Positions 12,865 through 22,489 of a stretch of 64,000 bases of DNA are shown here, piece after piece; the stretch's first letter is position 1, and each line of letters starts with the position of its first letter. The DNA is taken from contig BCIM01000001.1 of NCBI GenBank assembly GCA_039545315.1, forward strand, positions 1,702,943 through 1,766,942, written 5' to 3'. The translations under genes were made by a program, and so were the position numbers. The notes beneath the pieces were generated by a model. The model did no database searches. It was not told where the DNA came from and worked only from the letters and a program-made list of their open reading frames with translations. The stretch comes from Kondoa malvinella (taxonomy: Eukaryota > Basidiomycota > Agaricostilbomycetes > Agaricostilbales > Kondoaceae).

Positions 12865-13524
12865 TGGGATCAACTTTTGATTGATATATGCCGACTCACC
12901 CAAACTGATTTGTCCAACATATCGGTTTTTTGTAAGAAAAAGAATCGAAAACACCAAAAACCTCAGCGAAGTTGCAAGCTGGGCACAACCCCAGTCAGAG
13001 TCATGCTACCTCGTCAGCGCCGCCTGCGGCTAGGTACTGCAAAGTATACGGATGCTGTAGAATCGGTTGTGATTGGGCCGGGGCGGGATTCTGATCTTGT
13101 ACCGAAGCACCTCGCTATATGCTTGGAGCGATGCCAATCGAGAATATCGTTCATTCATTCATTCGGTGTCTAGAAGAGCCCAGCTAGAAGGGCTGTACAG
13201 CTGCAATTGGCAAGCATCAATGCACTTTGACTCGTAACCCACGAGTCAGATAAAAAGTTCTGCTTCTTCCTTCACGACCACGATCAGATAACACGTATAC
13301 CTCGAATATCTATACCACTCCATCTGGGCTTATACCCTGCATATACTACATACAATTGCAAGAACTCTGCTTGCCATGAAGCGTGAACAGATGATTCTGG
13401 ACGATGCTCCAGCACAGAGGCATATCTCGTGGATTGGACTAGTATGCAATGACTGTATGTAAGCTAGCATGACCTCAAGACTAAAGTGTGCTTCCTGACA
13501 CCCTACACAGGCTGAAAGCGTGCC
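12865..13524. other. Stretch without a recognised gene
   Basis: No open frame or RNA fold that I can support. It holds the presumed upstream flank of the tRNA-Asp gene and the left flank of the cyclin-like remnant. Confidence 0.5.
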
Positions 13525-14100
13525 AACATGTTGAAGATTATTCAACACGTTGACCAAAGTTCAATACTGCTCCTTGGCTGGTCGCTCTGATGAACAAAAG
13601 CTCTCAAAGGCGTCAAGCGCACTGATGCTCTCGGTGTCAAGTCACATCTGAACGTCGAGTACCTGTAAAGAAGGTCGCTAAAAGCAATCTTGTCAAAGCT
13701 GATACTACATGCGCTCTCGTTGGACCTGAAGAGGAGGCTGAGCAGCATGATGAGATCAAGGTGTGCATGTCTTGAAGAGATTCAGGTGCTTTCGCTGTTC
13801 TTATTCTTGGACATTGCTCATCTGTACATTCAGCTACAAACTGCCTGATCCGCAATACATGGCTCGCCAGATCGATTTGACAAGGCGGATGACATTGTGC
13901 GACTGGCTCGTTGATGTTCATAGGCTTGNTTCTGTCCATTTTCTATCGCATCTAGGCTGACTTGTCTTTGCAGCAAATTCCGCTCCTTTCCTGAAGCCAT
14001 CTTCCTCGCCATCAGCATCATTGACCGCTTCCTCTCTATACGCACTGTATCCTTCCAGCTTGGTGGTATCACTGCACTTTCCATTGCTGCAAAGTACAGA
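13525..14100 (+). pseudogene. Decayed partial copy of the B-type cyclin gene
   Basis: The plus strand matches, in order, the middle of the cyclin gene that lies on the minus strand at 16951-18820: the KALKGVKRTGALGVKS segment (here GVKRTDALGVKS), the acidic VDPEEETEQDD segment, and the start of the cyclin box (PDPQYMARQIDLT versus PDSQYMARQTELT; CDWLVDVH in both), up to the AAKY residues. The intron that follows the codon for His in DVH is still there (about 13920-13973), so this is a DNA-level, not a reverse-transcribed, copy. It has lost about 100 nt before the cyclin box, part of a conserved arginine-glycine-isoleucine, nine bases of the SLVK segment, and the whole 5' and 3' thirds, and has frameshifts. 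It cannot encode a cyclin. Confidence 0.85.
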
Positions 14101-14352
14101 CTGGTACTGTGCGCATCAATGGATGTCGGGTCGCAGAGTGAATGGGCTAGGCGGGAAAAGATCAGGATAATGTGAGATAAAGGCGCTATGAAGCTAGTGC
14201 ATTGTGCAAAGGTCGATCACATTGAACCGAGTTCTTTCCCATCACACCTCTAACCCTTTTGCACCTCAAGCTCTTGCTAGCATGCAACGACAAAGCAAAT
14301 NTGTAAANCATCCCACTCTCTCTCTCTTGCTCCTTCTCCTCTCCCTCCCTAT

Positions 14353-14762
14353 TCAAACTCGCTCCTTCAACAAAGCCACCGCTTTCCTNGTCCACTCCTT
14401 GTTCAAATCAAACACTTCAACCGCTCCCTTGTAGCTCGTGTACATCCAGTCAATGTCCCCGTTTGGTAGAGCAGCTGGAGCTTTCAAGTGAAGACGAGTT
14501 GAGAACAATGCTGGTGAATCGAGCTCAACTCTGTGCAATCAATTGATCAGTATTCATATCAACCCTTATTGCTGACTTACTGTAACGAGCGCGCATTANA
14601 TCCTACAAAGGTAGAAGAAGGCAAAACTGAGGTAGGCGTGAAAGACCATTCCGAGACCGTTCGGCATGCTTCAATCCTTTAAGGTAGACTTCTGTAAAGA
14701 GGCAGCGTAGATGACGCTTTTNAAGTGCCAGCTTCATAGCGCGAGCCAAAGTCTCTTGTCAT
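14353..14762 (-). CDS. Small hypothetical protein (98 aa), copy A of a duplicated gene
   Basis: Three exons (14762-14690, 14626-14581, 14530-14353) give exactly 99 codons with agreeing phases. The first intron is 63 nt (GTCTAC..CTCAG); the second is GTAAGT..CTGAT..CACAG. The protein begins MTRDFGSRYEAGTLKASS and ends in a charged helix-like RKAVALLKERV; a central segment reads GDIDWMYTSYKGAVEVFDL. No signal peptide or membrane segment. I do not recognise the family. Two codons contain N (14599, 14389), and a third N (14722) is resolved as T by the identical first exon of copy B at 63925. Whether this copy is expressed cannot be told; the neighbouring cyclin remnant shows that the region receives and degrades duplicates. 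Confidence 0.55.
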
Positions 14763-14781
14763 TGGACGCAAGATGATGATG
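14687..14781 (-). repeat. 95-nt perfect inverted match to 63906-64000 (copy A)
   Basis: The reverse complement of this segment is identical to 63906-64000, apart from one N here. It covers exon 1 of the small gene plus some upstream sequence, and the match runs off the window end in the other copy. A second, weaker block (14785-14830 versus about 63715-63760, roughly 85 percent identical) continues it, separated by a 145-nt extra segment in the 64-kb copy. Confidence 0.95.
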
Positions 14782-14831
14782 AAGAGTAATTAGTTCAGCA
14801 GGAGCAGCCCTTTGGAACATGTGTAGAGAAT

Positions 14832-15192
14832 GGAAAGAGAAAATGCGCTACCGGCAGAGTCGATAAGCGAAGCGAATCTGAGACCGCGCATCGTTCTTAT
14901 GAGCACGATGGAACCAAAGAGACAGTCTCGAGAGTACTGCGTGTTTGTGACCGGCGGTCACAACGGGAGCGAAAGTGGATCGTGTTGGTCGAATAGCAAA
15001 GCGCAGACGACGAAGACAGAGACAGAGTTTGAAAGCTGGTGCAGGATACTGATGGTCTGAAACAAGACCCACGGGGCTACAATGACAGATGGAAGTACAA
15101 TTATGAACAAAGCCCCTCACAGTCTGAACACGGTAGCGTAAGTAAGCATCAGGTGAGAGAGGCAAGTTCGCAAGCGCTTACCGATCAAGCCT
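14832..15192. other. Stretch without a recognised gene
   Basis: This is the upstream flank of the small gene and the 3' flank of the exonuclease gene. Open frames here have no coding character that I trust. Confidence 0.5.
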
Positions 15193-16572
15193 CTAAGCCT
15201 CTATCGGATCTGTCGACTGCTTCAATGCTAACGAGGGTGCTTTGTACTTCTTGAAAGCGAAAAGATCCTTGCGCCAGGCAGCTTCCAGCGCATTCATCTG
15301 TTCCGTCGTCAAGCCTTTCGCTGATGCGGGAACTCTGAGCAGAGCGTCCAGCAGATGCTGCAATACCTGTCAGAGCCCCGCGAAGTTATGATAGCAGCAA
15401 CTTACATTCAACACCGAAGTAGGCTTGATGTCCATCTGCTTTGCTGCTGCTTCGATATCCCAAGACCACTCATCAGAGTCTGTGTCTGACCTAGGAAAGA
15501 CGCGAAACCAGGCCTCTACTTGTTTGGGCGTAAAGCTAATTGATTGCCTGACAGCTTTCGTGAAAGCCACATGAGCGAAATCTCTAGGCAAAAGAATGAA
15601 GCAACATACCAGGTGGTAGTCCGCCAACTAAAGCGCCACTGACATTGTATGCCCTGAGGTAATCTTCAAGTTTGGCACCCGCATCACAAGCTAAAAGCCT
15701 CTGCAGACCATCTTCAGCCATTGCAAACAGCGTAGTGTGCAGACTTACCTTGTAAAGGACATTATATAGGTCCACGGTTGATAGTACGTCTCCAGCGGCG
15801 TCTGAATCATAGGATGAGTACCATCATAGCAGTCTATCTACTCAGACTGACATTGCAACACTTTGGGTGGCATATATTTCGACTGTTGCACTTTGTCAGC
15901 ACTACCAACGAAGTGCATCGCATTGACCGACCTCCCAATTCGAATTTGTGCGTTCTTCGCCTTTGGACAAATGCCTTTCCAAATAATGCGCTACCAGATT
16001 CTGCAACGAGATGATCCTCCCTTGCTGACTTTGCCATCGCTCAGGATCTATCCGACGTGCAATATCCGACAGTTCCAAGAGACCAGCGAAAGAGAATTCC
16101 TCGTTTGGCCAATCGCGATTGAGCTTGCCCGTGTCGCCAGTGATGTGCACGCCCATCTTGATATGCGCAGGAGATTCGAGGTATTGCTTCAGAGAAGAAG
16201 GTAGTCTGTCCGTCTCCCCGCGAGGCACGCTGTATAGTAGAAGACCAGCTTCTGGATGTGCAACCTGAATCAGGCCAACTCTGCGCTGAGGTCCACGTCG
16301 CATGTCTTCACCAAGCTATGAGCCATACACAGGGAGGGGTATAGCGTAATACACTCACTCCATTCCATATCGAAAGCGCTGGCTGGTTCTTTCGCGTCCA
16401 ACACTCGTTTCATGAAATCGTTGACGTCCGAGGCATACAGCGTCAAGCGCAGGGCAGATGCGGGAGGCAGAGTGTACGGAGGCAGCGCCAGGATAGCATC
16501 AGGGATAGGTTTTGCAGATTTCGACCCGGCGAGCTGATAAGCTGTCGTACGAATGAAGCGCTTGCATTGCAT
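15193..16572 (-). CDS. WRN/RNase D-type 3'-5' exonuclease domain protein
   Basis: From ATG 16572 (a stop codon lies directly upstream in frame) to TAG 15193 through about seven exons. The DEDDy exonuclease core is visible: motif I FDMEW (Asp and Glu) followed by RRVGLIQVAH, motif II HITGDTGKLNRDW (Asp), and motif III YAAGDVLSTVDLY (Tyr and Asp four apart). Between them lies GLLELSDIARRIDPERW. After the domain come a LEDYLRAYNVSGALVGG segment and a basic C-terminus. No helicase domain is present, so it is a stand-alone exonuclease like those that trim DNA or structured RNA. Substrate and location are not shown by the sequence. The intron after FDMEW uses an AAGAC acceptor that keeps the phase; a nearer TAG acceptor does not. 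Confidence 0.82.
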
Positions 16573-16950
16573 CTAGCGAAATTTGACAGGGCGTGTGTTG
16601 TTGTAAAGAGGCTGCTGCATGGTCCACTAGCCTTGTCCTGCAACGCACGAGCCTGATGCTGGAGGAAAGGGTCAGTGCTTGCCTTCGGAAAACGTGTGAA
16701 GCCGAAACGAGACGAACAAGTCGAAAGGGAAGGATGGACAAATCAATGCTATGAATGCAAATGTGTGAAAGATATAAAGCAACAATACGAAGCGCTGAAT
16801 GAGTGATGTTTCCCAGTTTTGATTCTGGTTTCCCCTGCCTTTTGATTCAAGACCCAGTCTTCTCCTGGCATCTTCCCGCTCGTTATACACATGTAAATGA
16901 GGTCGTTAGTAGGTCGTGCTGTCTGTGCTGTGCTGAAAGTCGTAAGTTGA
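16573..16950. other. Intergenic, nothing recognised
   Basis: This stretch holds the promoter side of the exonuclease gene and the 3' flank of the cyclin gene. No repeats or RNA genes are seen. Confidence 0.5.
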
Positions 16951-18820
16951 TCAATACTTTGACCATTCGTCGAGTCGTGGAACCATCTTGGTTGAAGCTC
17001 CATCAGAGCCAGATGCTTCATCATCTTGTGAGCTTGAGGTAGCTGCAACTAGCTTTGACGAATCTTCAAAGTAGTTGTCCTGGATGAAGGCTTCTACCAG
17101 TGATGCTGACTTGACAAACTTTCTGCTCGAGTACTTCTTGTTGAAGTTGGCATCTGATATGATATGTAAGTTGAAGCTAGAAGACAGATGTAGAGAAAGC
17201 TTACAAGTTGGCTCGCCGTTATTGATGTCTCGAGCGACAAAGTTGAGCATTTGTTGGGCACAAGGCAAAATCTCTTCTTCAGAGTAGGTAGACTGATTGT
17301 TAGAAGAGTCAGCTTCAATATGCGATCAATGAGATAGAAACTCACGTAGTGCACGAGATTGCAGTCCCATTCACCGCGATCTAGGACTTTTCTCGACAAC
17401 CAGCACGCGGCAGCAGCCAATATGGACGGCGGGTATTGCATGAAGCGACGGTCTACGCAAGCCATCTCCATAAAGTACTTGGCGACGGTTCGGCTGTTTA
17501 CATCATATTGGTCGGCCTTGCTGATTCGACGAAGGAAGTTGATTGGATTCGGGTAGGACAGGTCGTAGCCGATCATCTGGAGCATGTATCTTTCCGCTTT
17601 GAGAATCTCTTCATCGGTGTAGCCGCCATCGGTCATGTATAGAAAGCTGGAGATCGAAGGGCAGACAATCTCTTCATACTTGGCAGCGATAAACAGAGCA
17701 GTGACGCCGACAAGCTGGAACTTGACTAAAGAGACAGTGCGGATGGAAAGAAAGCGGTCGACAATGTTGGTAGCGAGGAAGATGGTTTCTGGCAAGAGTC
17801 GGAATTTGCTATCGCACGAGATCAGGTCAACACAATGACAGACGAGAACAGGCATACCTGTGAACATCGACAAGCCAATCGCACAATATGCCTCGCATGC
17901 GCCAAGTGAGCTCGGTCTGGCGAGCCATGTATTGAGAGTCAGGCATGGTTTGGAGCTGTGATCGAATGAGCACAGTGTAGAGAGAAAAGCGCAAACGGCT
18001 CACTTCCAGCTCCTTGAGGTATTCGTAGACTTCCTCGACATATTCGGTCACCATCATTGGATCATCCTCATCTCCTTCGTCCAGATCCTGCCAGCCAGCG
18101 TCCTTTGCAACACGTGCACGCTTGCTTCGAGCAGCCTTGACCTCATCATCTTGTTCAGTCTCTTCTTCGGGATCGACGAGTGCGCGTTTCGTATCAGCCT
18201 TGACACGCTTGCCCGCAGCGGACTTCTTTGCAGGTACAAGAGGTGCAGCTTTGACGACATTAGCAGACTTGACACCAAGAGCACCAGTGCGCTTGACGCC
18301 TTTGAGAGCTTTTATGGGTCGGTCAGCAATGTCTTCAACATTGGATTCAGCCATCTTGACATCGTTATCCGCTGCCGCTGATGAGCGTGTCCTTGGCTTG
18401 TTTGGCTTGACATCGCCTGGCAATCAAGGATCAAACCTTGATCTTGACAGTATGCAGCAGTCAAAACACACCTTTGGCTAGAGGACCAGCTGCCGAGACA
18501 GTCTTGTTGACTGCTTTTGTACCCAGAGCTCCGGTAGTGCCCTATGATAAGTCAAAGAGCGACATCAGCAAGACTTCTACAAGATGGCGAGGCAGTAGAC
18601 TGACCTTGGTAGCTAGAGAAGCTTTGGTAGTCCGCGCCTTCGCTGCGGGTTCTTTGGCTGCGAGACCAGACTTGGTCGACGTGGCTTTTGTAGCAGCAGG
18701 TTGCACAGCATTCTCGTTGCCCAAACGACGTGTTGTTCTACGAGTGGCCTGCGACAGAGAGGAAGCGAGGTTCTGATAAACAAAGCCGTTCGTTTGTTTG
18801 TGATGACAACTTACAGCCAT
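16951..18820 (-). CDS. B-type (mitotic) cyclin
   Basis: Coding exons run from ATG 18820 to TGA 16951. The first coding exon is only six bases (ATG GCT, 18820-18815). The N-terminus is basic and Ala/Lys/Ser-rich with three related T-(T/R)-G-A-L-G-(T/V)-K repeats; the only destruction-box-like site is a shortened RRLGNEN. The cyclin N box is complete (MARQTELTWRMRGILCDWLV ... FRLLPETIFLATNIVDRFLS ... LVGVTALFIAAKYEE), followed by the C box (DRRFMQYPPSILAAAACWLS) and an acidic tail ending RLDEWSKY. Known role: activator of the mitotic Cdk at G2/M. A broken inverted copy of its middle part lies at 13525-14100. Among B cyclins the exact subtype (Clb1- or Clb2-like) is not decidable here. Confidence 0.93.
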
Positions 18821-19412
18821 TGTTTTTCAAAGTGTATAGGAAAGATGCGCGGGAAATGTGAAGCGCAAAGGAGAAGAGGTATAGAGTCTGAACGTTGGCA
18901 CAAAGCAGAAAAAGGAATGAATCAAGGGGTCAACAACAACAACTTTGAAACAACATCAGCTTTGGTGCGAGGGCAGAGCTGGCAGTGAAGCCACTTACCG
19001 TTCGATGTATCGGTGCGTGTGTTGCGTGAGGCAGTAGGACAAATCAAGTAGCAATGGAATCTGCTGCGGTTCAAGAGAAGAGGTGAAGTGGGTAAGGGAC
19101 CTTTCGGCCCGGACCCCGACTGTTTTGAACTGAGGCTTTCGCGCTGGGTGTTGTTCTAAGCAGCTCAATGGCGTCGTATGCTCTCTCGCGGGCTCTCTAA
19201 AGACCATTGACGCGTTAAACATGATTCATTGAGCCCTTTCAGGTCGCGAAGAAGCCAACTCTAAACACAGCGAGCAAGTAGATACTTCTGACTCAGGATA
19301 CTGATTGCAATAATTAGTATAGAGCTATGCACACCATCCTATCCTTTTGTAGCCTTTTCAATTTGACCCCAAGTGCTTTCAATTGCCCATGCAGTAATGT
19401 TTTCCTCTCTCT
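18821..19412. other. Cyclin promoter region / glycogen synthase 3' flank
   Basis: No gene seen. It contains a short CAACAACAAC run near 18931. The region upstream of the cyclin start should hold its promoter; no site could be assigned by eye with confidence. Confidence 0.5.
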
Positions 19413-22226
19413 CTATTGCCCCCCTCCTCGAACCCAAGCGTCGGTAGTGCCTGTGCACACAGGTCAGCCAAGAGACAGTATCAAGCGATTCGACTTACGG
19501 GAGCTCAAAGCAGCATCAGCTTTTGCCAAATCCCTCTCGCTCAACACTTTGGTTGCTTTCCCGTTGACTGAGCCTCCTGCGCCTCCACCAGGAGTAATTT
19601 GCCCACTTGATGCGCCAGACTTCTTCTTGAGTACGAGCGGGAAGTAGCCAGAGTCTGCTTCATCCTCATCGGGCTTATTTTGTGCTCCCCAGTAGTCTGA
19701 TGTTCCAAGACCCTCTGCTCAAATGGTCAGTCTGCGCCTGACAGAGTAAAAAAGGACGCATACCCATATCTTCAGTCAAGGTGCCCAAATCACCAGGCGT
19801 CATCATGCCGCTGCGCAACCTTGGACTGCCTGGAGCAGACAAAGGTCGAGAAATCTTGACATGGCCTTCGTCAAAGTCAAAGTCGTCTTCGAACTCGTCT
19901 GGGTACGCTCTTCTCAAAGCAAGCTGTCTCGCCTTGGCGTATTCCAGACCCATGCGCTTCCAGTCGAGCAGATCTGACAGACGTTCGGTTCGGTTACGTT
20001 GGTTGATACGTTGACGACGTGTCTTGGTAGCAAAGCTGAACATTTGGTCGGTGAGTTGGTTAACAGAATCTTCGACTGATTTCATGCGGCGGTCAACAAT
20101 GTAGATACCGTAGTCTTGCGAGTTTTCGATAAGTTCATCCATAAAGCAGCCGAAACCAGACAGGTTGGTTGTGATCGAAGGAACACCCATGACTGTGCAT
20201 TCTGCTGGAGTGTACTGCAAGGTCATATGAATCAGAGCTGGACTTTTCGATGGATCAATGTAAACTTACACCCCAAGGCTCGTAGTACGACGGGAAGACA
20301 CCCAAGTGACAACCTCGAACAAACTCTTCATAGTCGAGACCCAAGATTGGGTTGTTCGAGTTGAGGAATTCTGGATGGAAGATGACCTTGACTCGATCAC
20401 TCGATCTGTTGAAGAGCTGGACACGGCGGATCTGGTTGAGAATAGGATCTGAGCTGTCGTCCGCCATGTTGTGGGTCGTGACCGGCGGAAGAGAGTTTCG
20501 TCTGAGGGCAAACACGCGACGTTTCAATAGAATCTTGTCTTCCGCTGAGAGCAGTAGATCTGCGTCTGGTACTTCTGATCCAGGTTGTCTACAGAGCCCG
20601 TCAGCCCGACTCCCTGTACTAGAACCGAAGACCTACCCATTGAAACGAGCCGTCCTTTCAAAGAGCCTTTGGCCGATTCTATGCTGGATCTCGGTGACTG
20701 TGTCACGCAGCTGTTTGGTTACTGCTTGACCCTTGAGGGCTTCTATAGTGTAAGAGTGAGTTGCAGCCGGCATGATGATAAATGCGACCACAGTGACATT
20801 GCTGCCAGCTTCCTTGAGGCGGTAGTTGAGTCCTGGGGTTCAAGTAATTAGCTTAGAACAGTTAAGCTGCGAGAGGGAAAGCGTACGGGCAAGAGACTCG
20901 ATGAACATGTCTACACCCTTATTTCTGTACTCGTATCGACCGGCAGTGAAGAAGTATAGAGTGTTGTCTAAATCAAAGTCCTGTTTGGATGTCAGCTAGA
21001 GCTCTTGAAGGGAAGAGCATACTCACGTAGTGGCCATAGAAATGTCCTCGAATAAAGTCGTTAATTTTGCCCTTTGCCAGCGCATGCAGATTTTGGAACT
21101 CGTGCATAGCCGAGAACTTGACTACATTGAGACCATTCGGCAGGACACCATCTGTGGAGGTAGAGTAAGCAACAGACTCTCGACACCCAGGAAGCTTCGC
21201 GTACCAGGCTTTCGCTTGAGCAAATGTTCCGACTCATAGGCAGTGATATGTGAGACGGTAGTAAATACATCAGCCGAGTGAGTAGCAGATCTCTCAATGC
21301 AGTATCTGTGGTAGATGCCGCGCTTGCCAGCCTCGTGGTCCACATCGAAGTATTGCAAGTTGTTGTAAAAGTCGACTGAACCAGCGCATAGGTATCGACC
21401 GAGCAGAGTAGCGTGAGTGGTGAAAATGGTGGTGACATCAATCTTGCGCTTGCGACAGCTATCATCTCCAGATCAGCACAAGCAGAAAAGAAACAAGAGG
21501 AACGCACAGAGGCACAGCAAGACCGGCCAACCATTCGTGGAAATGGGCTACAATAGCTCGTTTGGTCTCACGAGCTGCAAATTCGCCCAAAAACCATGCG
21601 ACGAGATAACCGAAGACCACAGTCTCGTTGGTTTCTTGGTCGTTGCCTGGTGTGGGAATGCCAGCAACGCTCCATAGATCAGATTTCCACTCGTCCAAAC
21701 GGTTGAAGCAAGATCCAGTGTCGAAGAGCAGGACTCGTGGGCCACCCTCAATGAGCCAGCGACCATACAAATACTTGACACCGCGGTCTCTCATCGATTT
21801 GAGCGAGTCTGCGAGCTCTGATGTTTCGGGTTCGACGGATTCTACTTCCATGGGAGCGGATTTGTATGAAAGCGGCCCAATAAGGCAGTAGCGGTCGCCA
21901 TATTCTTGCACAGTGACTGGCGCTTTCGTCTTGATGACGGTGTAGATGCCGCCCACTGTGCGTCACCGAAGGCAACCTTGTAAATCACAATGAAAGCTCT
22001 GCGCCGAGCTCGGCATACCTTTGTTGGCGACTATTGTGCGCAAATACAATCTCGTGAGCCCCAAAAATTGCGAGAAGCGGAGACTCGAGCGAACCTTCCC
22101 ACGCAATTTCAAACAGCAAGTGATTGTGCACATCTCTAATTGAGACAGATGGCCTCAGCTATCTGCACTTCACATTTCAATGAATTTAGCTGTCCACGCT
22201 TACCTCGAGGTGCCGTTTTGGGACAT
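19413..22226 (-). CDS. GSY1: Glycogen synthase (GT3 family)
   Basis: From ATG 22226 (MSQNGTSR, then intron) to TAG 19413 in about ten exons, giving roughly 710-720 codons as expected. Family landmarks in order: [113 protein letters not shown], and the second catalytic-Glu region [20 protein letters not shown]. Known reaction: UDP-glucose added to the growing alpha-1,4-glucan in the cytosol. The C-terminal tail has [13 protein letters not shown], which resembles the GSK3/Pho85-type phosphorylation sites that switch these enzymes off. The last exon adds a short glycine-rich end. No anomalies seen. Confidence 0.97.
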
Positions 22227-22489
22227 GTTTGCGAAGAAAGGTGGGGAAGAGGGCGTTGACGAGAGCAAGGAGTGAACAGAAAAGGTCTAGAGGGCAGAAG
22301 CGTGCGTGTATATAATCAGAAGAGGACCTGACACAGCTTCTCGACAAGTCAAGAAGTGTCAAGATTCGATGAAATCATCTCGAGTCGGGGTGCGGACCGG
22401 CAAAACCAGCCTTGGTGCTCCAGACGAGCTCTCACGCTCTACAACGATCGTTCGAACAGGCATACTGTACAGCTCTATCGTTGGCTACC

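Noticed and set aside
13525..14100. Processed (reverse-transcribed) cyclin pseudogene
   Set aside because: The intron after the DVH codons is still recognisable, so the copy was made at the DNA level.
14600..14760. Alternative frame reading KRHLRCLFTEVYLKGLKHAE on the minus strand
   Set aside because: It has no start in frame, collides with a stop in the 64-kb copy, and the three-exon model in another frame keeps phase at two good introns.
14687..14781. Terminal inverted repeat of a 49-kb transposon (pair with 63906-64000)
   Set aside because: The matched block is an exon of a small gene, there is no transposase or target-site duplication visible, and the region between is full of unrelated housekeeping genes.
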